From Psychrobacter urativorans (GTDB lineage Bacteria; Pseudomonadota; Gammaproteobacteria; Pseudomonadales; Moraxellaceae), in assembly GCF_001298525.1 (NCBI RefSeq), contig NZ_CP012678.1:558001-622000 (forward strand): 64,000 nucleotides of DNA. Direction: 5' to 3'. The position numbers and the translations under genes were made by a program. Shown one piece after another: positions 55,577 through 64,000 of this stretch. The first letter of the stretch is position 1; each line of letters opens with the position of its first letter. The notes below the pieces were generated by a model, which was given only the letters and a program-made list of their open reading frames with translations, did not search any database and was not told where the DNA came from.

Positions 55577-55638
55577 TACAGTAACTACTGTAGCCCAATT
55601 TAATAAAGTTTAGTAACATCAACTTTATGACCTAACAC

Positions 55639-55725
55639 GCCGGTGTGATGGAATTGGTAGACATGACGGATTCAAAATCCGTTGCCTTTAAAAGCGTGTC
55701 GGTTCGAGTCCGACCACCGGTACCA
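55639..55725 (+). tRNA. tRNA-Leu (anticodon CAA)
   Basis: An 87-base class II tRNA with encoded CCA. The acceptor stem is GCCGGTG/CACCGGT (G-T at the first pair), the anticodon loop TTCAAAA (anticodon CAA) is closed by CGGA/TCCG, a long variable arm is present, and the T loop is TTCGAGT. It reads UUG codons. Confidence 0.97.
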
Positions 55726-55738
55726 TATATAACAATGT

Positions 55739-55765
55739 AGCCTCCTTATTCGGAGGCTTTTTTGT
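55739..55765 (+). terminator. Intrinsic terminator after tRNA-Leu(CAA)
   Basis: A perfect 7-bp stem AGCCTCC / GGAGGCT, loop TTATTC, then six T. Confidence 0.93.
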
Positions 55766-55801
55766 GTCCAGCATTTATCATTTCAAAAAATTTGGATAAA
55801 T

Positions 55802-55834
55802 AAAAAGCCTAACCGTGCAGACTAGGCTTTATTT
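55802..55834 (-). terminator. Terminator of the acidic unknown gene
   Basis: AAAGCCTA (55804-55811) / TAGGCTTT (55823-55830) with an 11-base loop. Its minus-strand side ends in a T run, fitting the gene that ends at 55910. Confidence 0.7.
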
Positions 55835-55909
55835 ACTAACGCTCATTAATCGATGTTTTTATGAAATCAATTGGCATAAACTCAAAATGAATGCAGCAGA
55901 ATCTTGACG

Positions 55910-56605
55910 CTATTTCTCAGTAGCATCTAATAGCTTATTGAGTGCTTCTACCATCTCATCATCCATAATGCTGTCTTCCATATAGTTTACCAACTCATGT
56001 ATGGTGGTCATATCCATGGCGCGAATACCCAAACCTGCCAGTTGCTCATTGATTGCAGCAAGATTTTCAGTGTTATCCGCAACCTCTTCTTCATAGCTGT
56101 CACTAACCAACCAATAGATTTTCTCTAACAGAGTATCCCTTTTTGGTAACGTAGAATAACTGTCACTATGAATAAATAAGTTAAAATGATAAGGCAGCTC
56201 CACCTCATTAATAAAAAAAGTACGCTTACAATCTAGTGTATACGCTTGTACCTCTTCCGCCTCACTAACTTCTTGTGGCTCAATACTTTCTGGCTCAATG
56301 TCTTCTTTGACCAAATCGCCTAATATTTCATAATTGCCTACTTTGACCTTATGATTATAAATGATGCAAAAATCAGCAATGGCGTCAAAAATAACGGCGC
56401 TGATGTCTAAAGTATGGTCATCAATATCATAAAAAGCTTTAAGCGCGGGTAAAAACTCGGTCAACTGTTCTTCAGGTACAACCGTCAAAAACTGTTGCTC
56501 GTATATCTTAATCATATCATCAGGATAATAGGTATTGGCGGTCTTGGTCTCATTTCTACCAGTAGGCTGTAGCGGTATAAAATTAAAAGGGTTGTTATTA
56601 GTCAT
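55910..56605 (-). CDS. Acidic cytoplasmic protein, unknown
   Basis: A 231-residue, strongly acidic protein without signal peptide or membrane segment. Visible features: an Asn/Pro/Thr start, helices around DMIKIYEQQFLTVVPEEQLTEFLPALKAFYD, a Glu-rich loop (KEDIEPESIEPQEVSEAEEVQ), a hydrophobic strand pair (RTFFINEVELPYHFNLFIH), and a C-terminal helix region (IHELVNYMEDSIMDDEMVEALNKLLD). I do not recognise a family. Good AAGG site before the ATG. It stands alone between tRNA-Leu(CAA) and divergent dinB. Confidence 0.72.
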   Translation of the reverse strand: MTNNNPFNFIPLQPTGRNETKTANTYYPDDMIKIYEQQFLTVVPEEQLTEFLPALKAFYDIDDHTLDISAVIFDAIADFCIIYNHKVKVGNYEILGDLVKEDIEPESIEPQEVSEAEEVQAYTLDCKRTFFINEVELPYHFNLFIHSDSYSTLPKRDTLLEKIYWLVSDSYEEEVADNTENLAAINEQLAGLGIRAMDMTTIHELVNYMEDSIMDDEMVEALNKLLDATEK

Positions 56606-56807
56606 GACGGACTGCCTTTTTTAGGTTGAATGTATAAGCGTTCAATGAGTGAAAAAGTAATTGAAAAACGGTCGAATTTTTTGAATACACTTTTATTTTA
56701 AGTGTTTCAGTCCATCGAAATTTATGCTGTGTATTATCTCTTATTCAGTTACTTTTAGATATGTTGATAATCCTGAATCTGGCTGATTTTCAGGTAAAAT
56801 AGAGTCT

Positions 56808-57893
56808 ATGACAATCTCTATTAACCCTATTCCGCGTAAAATTATTCATATTGACATGGATGCCTTTTACGCCAGCGTTGAACAGCGCGATTTTCCTGAA
56901 CTTCGTGGCAAGCCTTTAGTCGTTGGTGGTGATCCAAGCGGGCGCGGTGTAGTAGCCGCCGCCAGTTATGAGGTGCGGCGGTTTGGGGTGCGCTCCGCGA
57001 TGTCTTGTTATGAGGCGCGTAAACGTTGTCCAGAAGTTATATTTGTATTGCCACGCTTTGATGTTTACCGCGCGGTTAGTGCTGATATCCGTGCCATTAT
57101 GCTCAGCTTAACGTCACACGTCGAGCTATTGTCATTAGATGAAGCCTATCTTGACGTGACAGGGTTACAAGTGCATCGTGGCTCAGCAACTTTAATGGCA
57201 AACTGGTTACGTGCACAGATTTTAGAGCAAACAGGACTGACGGCATCGGCTGGCGTATCTTTTAATAAGATGCTGGCTAAGATTGCGTCCGATATCAATA
57301 AACCGAATGGCACAGCCATTATTACTCCAGATGATGCCAAGGCGTTTATTAGTACGCTACCGATTGAGCGTTTTCACGGTATCGGCAAAGCCACTGCCGC
57401 GCGGATGCATGCGATGGGTATTCAAAATGGTGCTGACTTGCGCCAAGTATCAGCCGCCTTACTGGTCAACGAATTTGGCAAGCGTGGACAGTTTTACCAT
57501 GATATTGCCCATGGTCATGACGAGCGTCCAGTAAAATCGGAACGCCAGCATAAATCGGTGGGTTCTGAAACCACTTTTCGCGAGAATTTAAACAATGACA
57601 CTGAACTATTAGCTCAGATTTTTGCACAAAATGCGGATGCTTTTCACCAACTGCAGCATAAAAAACTGAGCGCTTATACCATTACGCTGAAGATTAAATA
57701 TGCTGATTTTACTCAACTTACGCGCTCGCATAGCGTCTCAACGGCATTTATCGATAATACATCGGCACACTACTGGCTTGATAAATTATTTGCCGATATT
57801 CCGCGCACCTTACCTATTAGATTGGTCGGTGTCACCTACTCTTCTTTAACTCCTGCGAACCAAAAACTATCACAGTTGAATTTATTTGAATGA
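56808..57893 (+). CDS. dinB: DNA polymerase IV
   Basis: A Y-family translesion polymerase of 361 residues. Catalytic acids: D16 in HIDMDAFYASVE, and D111/E112 in LSLDEAYLDV. The helix-hairpin-helix GIGKATAARMHAMGI and little-finger domain follow. The C-terminus ends in QLNLFE, a consensus beta-clamp binding motif (QLxLF). I see no LexA-type CTGT-N8-ACAG box upstream, in keeping with families that lack classic LexA control. The ATG lies only about ten bases after a TAAAAT box, so the leader may be very short. Confidence 0.97.
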   Translation: MTISINPIPRKIIHIDMDAFYASVEQRDFPELRGKPLVVGGDPSGRGVVAAASYEVRRFGVRSAMSCYEARKRCPEVIFVLPRFDVYRAVSADIRAIMLSLTSHVELLSLDEAYLDVTGLQVHRGSATLMANWLRAQILEQTGLTASAGVSFNKMLAKIASDINKPNGTAIITPDDAKAFISTLPIERFHGIGKATAARMHAMGIQNGADLRQVSAALLVNEFGKRGQFYHDIAHGHDERPVKSERQHKSVGSETTFRENLNNDTELLAQIFAQNADAFHQLQHKKLSAYTITLKIKYADFTQLTRSHSVSTAFIDNTSAHYWLDKLFADIPRTLPIRLVGVTYSSLTPANQKLSQLNLFE

Positions 57894-58039
57894 CATTCAA
57901 AATTTATGCTTAGGCTATTTTAAAAATACCTTTCAGTAATTTATGAATAAATAGCGGTAAAACGACTGGGAATTTATCACGCCATAACTCTGTTTCTGCT
58001 ACAATTACACTAACATAACCCTTCATTTACTGATCTATT

Positions 58040-59191
58040 ATGACGCACTCTCAACACTCAATTGCTAACAATAATACCGATATAAACAACGATGGCTTAG
58101 ATTATTTAAGCGTTGCTGATTATGATTATGAGCTGCCCGACTCCCTCATTGCGCGCTACCCATTAGCCGAACGCTCAGCGTCTAAATTACTCTACGTGCC
58201 AGCCAGTGCTCAGCCAGAAGACCATATCTTTACGGCACTACCCGATCTCCTTAATGCGGGTGATTTGATTGTCTTTAATGATACTAAAGTCATGAAAGCA
58301 CGATTATTTGGTAAAAAAGATACCGGTGGACGCGTCGAGGTATTGATTGAACGTTTAATAGATAACAATGACGGTACTAATAATGAATCAGAAACTACCC
58401 AAAAAAATGTCGCGCTTTGTCATGTAAAAGCCAGTAAAGCGCCAAAGCTAGGACAGCGCCTGATTCTAGCGGATGGAAACATGGGTTGCGTGATGATTGG
58501 ACGCCAAGATAATTTGTTTATCTTAGACTTTGATGCGCCTATTTTGCCCCATTTAGAAGCTTATGGTGAACTACCGATACCGCCTTATTTTGAGCGTCAT
58601 GCCGATGCCACCGACAATATTCGCTATCAGACCGTTTTTCATGATCCTGCGAAACTTGCTAGCGTCGCTGCTCCCACTGCTAGTCTGCATTTTGATGACG
58701 GTATTCTAGAACGTTTAGCAGCTAAAGGTATTAATACCGCTTTTGTGACTTTACACGTTGGTGCAGGGACGTTTGCGCCGGTTAAGACAGAAAACCTACT
58801 CAATCACACCATGCATAGTGAATACGCGCACTTGCCGCAAACGACTGCCGATATGATTAATCAAACCCATGCCAATGGTGGCAAAGTCATTGCGATTGGT
58901 ACAACCGTGACGCGCGTGCTTGAAACTGCCTATCAAAAAACAGCACTAAACGGACAACCGCTCTCGACATGGTCAGGCGATACCGACATTTTTATTTATC
59001 CAGGGTTTAAATTCGGTGTGATTGATCGTTTGTTGACGAATTTTCACTTACCTAAATCCACCTTATTAATGCTGGTATCCGCATTTTCAGGTAAGAGCGC
59101 CATTGAGCAAGCCTATCAGCACGCCATCAATAGTGAATATCGCTTTTTCAGTTATGGCGATGCGATGCTTCTGGATAAAGTCGACTTTTAG
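58040..59191 (+). CDS. queA: SAM:tRNA ribosyltransferase-isomerase
   Basis: Transfers the ribosyl part of SAM to 7-aminomethyl-7-deazaguanine in tRNA to give epoxyqueuosine. The 383 residues include YDYELPDSLIARYPLAERSASKLL near the start, FNDTKVMKARLFGKK, and FVTLHVGAGTFAPVKTENLLNHTMHSEYAHLP, all hallmark regions, and the end TNFHLPKSTLLMLVSAFSG. It is about 27 residues longer than E. coli QueA at the N-terminus, where it is Asn/Asp-rich. tgt, often adjacent, is not next to it. No good ribosome binding site is seen. Confidence 0.96.
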   Translation: MTHSQHSIANNNTDINNDGLDYLSVADYDYELPDSLIARYPLAERSASKLLYVPASAQPEDHIFTALPDLLNAGDLIVFNDTKVMKARLFGKKDTGGRVEVLIERLIDNNDGTNNESETTQKNVALCHVKASKAPKLGQRLILADGNMGCVMIGRQDNLFILDFDAPILPHLEAYGELPIPPYFERHADATDNIRYQTVFHDPAKLASVAAPTASLHFDDGILERLAAKGINTAFVTLHVGAGTFAPVKTENLLNHTMHSEYAHLPQTTADMINQTHANGGKVIAIGTTVTRVLETAYQKTALNGQPLSTWSGDTDIFIYPGFKFGVIDRLLTNFHLPKSTLLMLVSAFSGKSAIEQAYQHAINSEYRFFSYGDAMLLDKVDF

Positions 59192-59473
59192 ACCCGCTAT
59201 TATCTTGTGACGCTAGAATAAAGTAGCAAACTAAATCGTAATTTGTTATAACAGCATAAATATTATAAGTTTTACTCAAATAACTGAGGTTATCGTCAGT
59301 TTAGGTATGTCGATAGAATGTAAATAGTATAAGATAGGCTCAGCAACGACTATTGAGCGCTGCTGTCTTATTACTTATTTATATTCTACTTTTGTGCGTC
59401 TGCATTTTAATATTTACTAAACATTGTCGTTGCTATTATGAGCATTTCATAAGTCATTATAAAAGGGCTGTGC

Positions 59474-60433
59474 ATGTCTTGGCATTTACCTCGTCGTTTG
59501 ACTCCCATATACCATGCTGTGTCAATTACACTCCTGTATTCGGTTAGCTCAGCGGTGCTACCCTCTATTGCACAAGCTGTAAATTTTGGTAAAACCACCA
59601 TTGTCTCTCTACAGGATAAGCCGCTTGTTGCCAGTATCAAGGTTGCAGATATTAACGCCGCTGATTTTTCTGTTGGTTTAGCCAGCGAGTCTGTGTATCA
59701 GAAAATGGGACTGAAGCCAACGCCTTCAATGACGGTGCGTTTTGTGGCTAGCTCAGCCAACGCGGGGCAAATCCTTATTAGCACCACGCAGCCCGTTACC
59801 CTGCCATTCGCTGATATGGTATTAACTGTCAATAATAAAGTGCAAAGCAACCTTGTGCCGAAGACGTTGCTGTTGCCATTAAGCAATAATGTTTTCATGC
59901 AGTCAGCAGACAATTTAATAGACAATTCAGCAGATAGTTTATCAAACAATAGCGTTGATATCGCGCAAGACTCTCATACGCCTATCCTGAATGCGCTCAA
60001 TACTCAGCCTTTAACGGTCACACGCGGAACGCCACCGCCATTATTTACGGCAGCGGATACGCAAGTGCCGTTGCAAGTCAAAATATTAAAAAACGAATCC
60101 AGTCTACCAGCGATGGCAGTTCATACAATGCCGCATACAGTACCGACTGTGCCGACAGACAAAGATACTAATGTTATCAATGCTCTGAATACCGTAAATA
60201 CTGAGCTACTCACAGCACAAAATAAGCAAATGCAAGCCAGCTTATCGTCAGCCCTCACAACAGATAATCATCTTGATGTGCTCAAGATACAAGTGACGCG
60301 ACGTATTCAAGCTGCCAATAAAAGCGTGACAAGTGACAATATCAATCAGTTGGGAATACTAGTAGAGGCGACGACAGAGACAAGCCAGCCCTATGAGCTT
60401 ACAGCGCGTCTGACACAAATACATAATCAATAA
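59474..60433 (+). CDS. FimV N-terminal (periplasmic) protein, split type
   Basis: A 319-residue exported protein with a signal peptide (cleavage near IAQA, residue 35). The region 36-130 (VNFGKTTIVSLQDKPLVASIKVADINAADFSVGLASESVYQKMGL, continued by VRFVASSANAGQILISTTQPV) has the pattern of the FimV/HubP N-terminal domain. Residues 150-319 are Ser/Asn/Thr-rich and end without a membrane helix. The LysM domain typical of FimV is not visible. The membrane-anchored TPR half is the next gene, 63 bp on. The position before an asparaginase and truA matches fimV of Pseudomonas (fimV-truA). Confidence 0.75.
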   Translation: MSWHLPRRLTPIYHAVSITLLYSVSSAVLPSIAQAVNFGKTTIVSLQDKPLVASIKVADINAADFSVGLASESVYQKMGLKPTPSMTVRFVASSANAGQILISTTQPVTLPFADMVLTVNNKVQSNLVPKTLLLPLSNNVFMQSADNLIDNSADSLSNNSVDIAQDSHTPILNALNTQPLTVTRGTPPPLFTAADTQVPLQVKILKNESSLPAMAVHTMPHTVPTVPTDKDTNVINALNTVNTELLTAQNKQMQASLSSALTTDNHLDVLKIQVTRRIQAANKSVTSDNINQLGILVEATTETSQPYELTARLTQIHNQ

Positions 60434-60496
60434 AATAAAAAACTAACTGCTCAGCACAAGATGCTGTAGACAGTATTTATAGGCGCAGGAATTTCT

Positions 60497-62230
60497 ATGA
60501 ATAACATACTATATATCATTGCCGGATTGGTTATCATTTCGATGGTAGGCGTCTGGATACTGCGCAAAAAGAAAGCGCAACAGCCGTCTATTTCACCACG
60601 CGCCCGAGCTGGAAGTCGAGATAGTGCTAACGCGACAGCTTTGGTAACAGAGAACAACCCAGCCACGCAACGAGCCGCTAATAGCGTCGCAAGCAGCGCC
60701 ACTAAATTTGATAACGTAACGATTGCTCAGCGCTTCATCGACCAACAGCGCTATGATAAAGCGATTGAAACCTTAGAGCGTGGGTTAACCGAAAAACCCC
60801 ATGATGGCGAGTTGTCTCTTAAACTTCTTAACGTCTATGCGCTAACCAAGCAAACCGAAGAATTTAATAGCACTTATGCCACTATTAAAGCGCATTGCGA
60901 TGTCGCAACGATTGCACAAGCACAGCAGCTCAAAGACTTGCTAGATGCTGAGCAAGTAGGCAATTCTCCAGCATCATTTGATACGTCATCTATTACTGAA
61001 AGTAGTATGATTTTAAATGATGAGATGACCCTATCTACTATCAAAGTATCAAACCCAACGACAGATAGCAAAAACGATGATATGTCTTTAGACTTTGACA
61101 TCTCAACACCAGTTATTAAGCATGAAGAAATAATCACACCCACTGCTAGCACTAATAGCGACCATACATTTGACCTTACTCTAGATGACTTAGAAACATA
61201 TGTTTTAGAGGAAGGTGTCTTAAAAAATAATAACACTAAAGACACGTTAGAAAATATTTCTGCTGAATCAGAGCAAAAAGTGGCAATAATAAACCTTGAT
61301 AGTATCAATAAGCTTAACGACACTAATAATATTGATACTATTTTTGTTGATACCAGCTCTGTTGACACTAACTCTACTAATAATAACTATGACTTTACGC
61401 TTGATTTTGATTTGGGTGCAGATAGTACATCAACCACGCTTATAGAAGATGATAAAACAAATGAGCCCACACCTATCGACGATGACTTCGTTTTAGATTT
61501 TGATGATTTAGTTGAAGAAGTAAAATTCAAAGAAATAGAAGTTGAGAGTGCGCAGCAGCCAGTCGCTACAGTGACGAATCAACAGGCTTTTGATGATGAC
61601 TTTACGCTATTCCTAGACGCTACAGCATACGATCCTAGTGCTACTAACACCGAGACTACTAGCACAACAGCAAGCATTCATGACAGCAGCCAAGACTTAA
61701 ACCTAGACAGTGATTCGCTAGAAAGCAGCCTCCACGATACGCTAACGCAGGCTGAGGTTTTACATGTAACTGACGAGCTAACAAATAGTGATGACCTTAT
61801 TGCATTAGATTTTATTGACGCTGATGTCGATTTAGATACTAATAAGGCAGCAACTTCTAATGCAATAACACCCGCACTAGATGACCAGACGCTGACTTTT
61901 GATGATGACACGGGTATTGATGAATTTGACTTTAATACGGATACGACATCGATAACCACGACGTCACCTGTAACCTCTGAAAATAGCCGTATTGATAGTG
62001 ACAGTGCAATTAAAGATACCTTACCATCAGCTGATGTTGCTGCACAGTTTGCCGCTGATTTTGATTTTGTGAATACTTTAGATAACCATCAAGTTACTTT
62101 AGATTTAGCAAATCAATATCTACAATTGGGTGAATACGATAGTGCTAAGCGTTTACTTAATGAAGTGGTTGCTCAAGGTAATCCGGAGCAACAGCAGCAA
62201 GCTCAAGAGCTGCTTGCTCGCGCCGCTTAG
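60497..62230 (+). CDS. fimV: FimV C-terminal half: membrane anchor, acidic region and TPR domain
   Basis: A 577-residue protein starting with a membrane helix (ILYIIAGLVIISMVGVWIL) and RKKK. A TPR-like segment follows (VTIAQRFIDQQRYDKAIETLERGLTEKPHD, about 74-103). Residues 160-500 are very acidic and repetitive, with many DFDL, DDDF and TLDFD-type motifs. The end (VTLDLANQYLQLGEYDSAKRLLNEVVAQGNPEQQQQAQELLARAA) is the conserved FimV C-terminal domain, which binds the pole-organising partners of type IV pili in Pseudomonas. AGGA lies before the ATG. It has its own start and no frameshift joins it to the preceding gene. Confidence 0.85.
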   Translation: MNNILYIIAGLVIISMVGVWILRKKKAQQPSISPRARAGSRDSANATALVTENNPATQRAANSVASSATKFDNVTIAQRFIDQQRYDKAIETLERGLTEKPHDGELSLKLLNVYALTKQTEEFNSTYATIKAHCDVATIAQAQQLKDLLDAEQVGNSPASFDTSSITESSMILNDEMTLSTIKVSNPTTDSKNDDMSLDFDISTPVIKHEEIITPTASTNSDHTFDLTLDDLETYVLEEGVLKNNNTKDTLENISAESEQKVAIINLDSINKLNDTNNIDTIFVDTSSVDTNSTNNNYDFTLDFDLGADSTSTTLIEDDKTNEPTPIDDDFVLDFDDLVEEVKFKEIEVESAQQPVATVTNQQAFDDDFTLFLDATAYDPSATNTETTSTTASIHDSSQDLNLDSDSLESSLHDTLTQAEVLHVTDELTNSDDLIALDFIDADVDLDTNKAATSNAITPALDDQTLTFDDDTGIDEFDFNTDTTSITTTSPVTSENSRIDSDSAIKDTLPSADVAAQFAADFDFVNTLDNHQVTLDLANQYLQLGEYDSAKRLLNEVVAQGNPEQQQQAQELLARAA

Positions 62231-62284
62231 GTGATGCAGAACATCTAATTTTAACTCTTATTGTTTAAATAAGAATTATCCCTA

Positions 62285-62325
62285 ACAAGCATTCTGTTGT
62301 AACAGAGTGCTTGTTTCTATTTTTG
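62285..62325 (+). terminator. Intrinsic terminator after fimV
   Basis: ACAAGCATTCTGTT pairs with AACAGAGTGCTTGT (one wobble) around a two-base centre; TTTCTATTTTT follows. Confidence 0.78.
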
Positions 62326-62379
62326 TCATTATGATTTATATTCTTCATTCCTTTAATTGTTTTTAACCACGGTACTCTC

Positions 62380-63486
62380 ATGCGCTCACGCTCATCTTCA
62401 TTACACTCTGATGCTAATGCTATACAGCTGATTTATGCTGGTGGCACATTTGGTAGTTATAGAAAACCTTTAGCGCCGCTAGCAGCCGCAGAATTTTTAC
62501 CCGCATTGCAAAGGTTACTGGAAGAGAGCGATAATACAGAAAGCCAACCGACTATCTCATGGCTCAATAATACGCTAATCAAGGACAGCAGTCAGCTAAA
62601 CGCACAAGACTTTGTCCATTTTTATATGCTATTATTAGACGCTTATGGCGCAGGACACCGTCAGTTTGTTTTGATTACTGGCACGGATACGTTAAGTTAT
62701 TTGGGTGCCTTTTTAGCGGAAGCTTTTGCAAGTACTGATTTGTGCTTGATAGTCACTGGTAGTATGCGACCGTTATTAGACAGTGAAGTGCTCAAGTCCT
62801 ATAGCGTTGATACGAATAGCGATGCATGGAGTAATCTTAATGACGCTCTACGTCTCGCTGCTGCTGGAGAATCTGGGGTTAAAATAAGCTTTGGCGGCGA
62901 GGCATGGTCTGCGCAAACGGTACAGAAAATTCATAGTCATGACTTTATGGCATTTACAGGGCATTCGAGAGCAGCATATCCGGCAAACAGTTACGTCAAA
63001 ACGCTACCTGGTATGCGCAAACAACATTGGTTGGATGATCAGCGAGCCATTTTAGATAATATCCAAAGCCGTTCTGAGCATACCCGTATTCATGCTCTAT
63101 ATTGTCTACCAAATGATGCTGAAGTGTTGTGTCTACAATTACAAGCCTTATTGTCACAACCGCCATGCGGCATTATATTATTGGGCTTTGGCGCAGGCAA
63201 TGTCCCCTATGCACCTGAATTAGCAGCGGCATTACAAAATGCTTATGACTGTGGGCACATGGTGGTATGTGCAAGCCAATGCCCCTTTGGTGGGGTTAGC
63301 GATAGCTATGCGGCAGGTAGCTGGCAATATGATTATCAGGTAATTTCCGGTGGTCGATTAACTATTCCAGCTATTTATGCACGATTATTATGGTTATTAC
63401 TCAGCTATGATACGCCTGCACGTCGAAGACAGCGTTGGACGTATACGGTCAACCAAACAGATATTGCAATAAGCAAAAATCGCTAA
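62380..63486 (+). CDS. Type I L-asparaginase-family protein
   Basis: A 368-residue protein of the bacterial asparaginase fold. The first catalytic threonine is T23 in YAGGTFGS (the family form is TGGTI). The second motif is ITGTDTLSYLGAFLAEAF with T102 and D103. VTGSMRPLLDSE and ILLGFGAGNVPYAPELAAAL match the family's later motifs. No signal peptide is present, so it is cytoplasmic type I-like. The first glycine-loop sequence differs from the consensus, so activity on asparagine is likely but not certain. It lies between fimV and truA. Confidence 0.85.
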   Translation: MRSRSSSLHSDANAIQLIYAGGTFGSYRKPLAPLAAAEFLPALQRLLEESDNTESQPTISWLNNTLIKDSSQLNAQDFVHFYMLLLDAYGAGHRQFVLITGTDTLSYLGAFLAEAFASTDLCLIVTGSMRPLLDSEVLKSYSVDTNSDAWSNLNDALRLAAAGESGVKISFGGEAWSAQTVQKIHSHDFMAFTGHSRAAYPANSYVKTLPGMRKQHWLDDQRAILDNIQSRSEHTRIHALYCLPNDAEVLCLQLQALLSQPPCGIILLGFGAGNVPYAPELAAALQNAYDCGHMVVCASQCPFGGVSDSYAAGSWQYDYQVISGGRLTIPAIYARLLWLLLSYDTPARRRQRWTYTVNQTDIAISKNR

Positions 63487-63537
63487 GTCTGCGCCAACTT
63501 TTCCAATCACTATCATCCGTTATCATTGCGAAATATT

Positions 63538-64000
63538 ATGCCCCACTCTACCTTATCTGACTCTAAACTAAATCCAGAGTTACCCACTTATACTTTAGCC
63601 ATTGCGATTGAATTTTTGGGAACTCATTATCATGGTTGGCAACGACAACGAGAAGTATTGGGCGTTCAAGAAGCGTTAGAAAAGGCGATCAGTAAAGTCG
63701 CTAATGAACCGATAGAAGTGATTGCTGCTGGGCGCACGGATGCAAGCGTTCATGCCAGTAATATGATTGCGCATTTTGTCACTCACGCCTATCGCCCCAC
63801 GCATAATTGGTTGCGCGGGGTTAACAGCCTACTCCCTGATGATATCTCTTTGCGTTGGATTCAGCCAATGCCTAGCGATTTTCATGCGCGTTTTGGTGCC
63901 ATTGCCCGCCGTTATCGCTATATCACTTTAAATCAAATTCAGCGCCCAGCGATTTTAAATCATCAAGTGACTCATATTCATGAGCCGTTAGATTTAGCCG
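63538..64000 (+). CDS. truA: tRNA pseudouridine synthase A (5' part; cut by window edge)
   Basis: Converts uridines 38-40 in tRNA to pseudouridine. I translated 154 residues from the ATG at 63538. They include LAIAIEFLGTHYHGWQRQ, the catalytic D68 in AAGRTDASVHAS, and DFHARFGAIARRYRY. The frame is open to the end of the window; a typical TruA is about 265-270 residues. The first 15 residues are a Ser/Pro-rich extension. It follows the asparaginase after 51 bp. Confidence 0.95.
   Translation, partial: MPHSTLSDSKLNPELPTYTLAIAIEFLGTHYHGWQRQREVLGVQEALEKAISKVANEPIEVIAAGRTDASVHASNMIAHFVTHAYRPTHNWLRGVNSLLPDDISLRWIQPMPSDFHARFGAIARRYRYITLNQIQRPAILNHQVTHIHEPLDLA

Noticed and set aside
56640..56807. 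LexA/SOS box upstream of dinB
   Set aside because: One CTGT occurs but there is no matching ACAG at the correct distance.
60434..60496. fimV split caused by a frameshift
   Set aside because: The second half begins with its own ribosome binding site, ATG and membrane helix, and no slippery run or overlapping frame joins the two.

Overview
The window is a stretch of chromosomal core genome from a gammaproteobacterium of the family Moraxellaceae, most likely Psychrobacter. The indications are moderately AT-rich DNA with long AT-rich gaps (judged by eye, not computed), the adjacent pair hisZ-purA, a fused rnhA-dnaQ gene followed by fimL, a single rsxB next to nth, scattered type II secretion genes, and fimV followed by an asparaginase and truA. 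The genus rests on family and gene-order recall, not on a search. I see no prophage, insertion sequence, integron, CRISPR array or rRNA operon.

Layout. 1-10.3 kb: the 5' part of ndk, an LprI-like secreted protein, purA and hisZ, a DUF2237 protein, a CorA transporter, folD, tRNA-Cys and tRNA-Leu(UAA), a HAD phosphatase and a Tat-exported LD-carboxypeptidase. 10.7-21.5 kb: a YkvA protein, a small membrane protein and a lipoprotein, rnhA-dnaQ, fimL, nudC, rsxB, nth, metK, a DUF3144 protein and a Kazal-like lipoprotein. 21.7-28.8 kb: clpB, a GNAT acetyltransferase, ppnP, prfB with its programmed frameshift, a second HAD phosphatase, a gamma-carbonic anhydrase and a PAP2 phosphatase. 29.1-35.7 kb: carA, carB, greA and a secreted beta-rich protein. 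36-45.7 kb: a glycosyltransferase, gabD, a membrane FMN glutamate-synthase-like protein, a lipoprotein glycosidase, ychF, dgt and a FabR-like TetR. 45.8-54.2 kb: gspK-J-I-H, a TetR regulator, tatD, a secreted unknown protein, gspE and trmO, all on the minus strand. 54.7-64 kb: fpr, tRNA-Leu(CAA), an acidic unknown protein, dinB, queA, fimV in two genes, an asparaginase and the start of truA.

Functional themes. The content is mostly housekeeping: nucleotide synthesis and sanitation (ndk, purA, carAB, dgt, nudC, ppnP), translation and tRNA modification (prfB, queA, trmO, truA, three tRNAs), replication and repair (rnhA-dnaQ, nth, dinB), one-carbon and SAM metabolism (folD, metK) and proteostasis (clpB). 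A second theme is the envelope machinery of the type IV pilus and type II secretion class: fimL, split fimV, four minor pseudopilins and the GspE ATPase.

Most interesting signals. (1) A run of nine A lies between the RNase HI and DnaQ domains of the fused gene. One-base slippage in either direction ends translation within about 20 bases, and in one frame the stop overlaps an ATG that is in frame with DnaQ (TAATG). (2) Many gaps between genes hold short, degenerate, phase-keeping tandem repeats of 14-18 bp, with a different unit in each gap. (3) Strong inverted repeats sit in regulatory positions: around the -10 box of tRNA-Leu(CAA), over a candidate carA promoter, just before greA, and upstream of metK. 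(4) FimV is divided into a periplasmic gene without a visible LysM domain and a membrane-anchored TPR gene. All repeats and hairpins were found by eye and need computed statistics.
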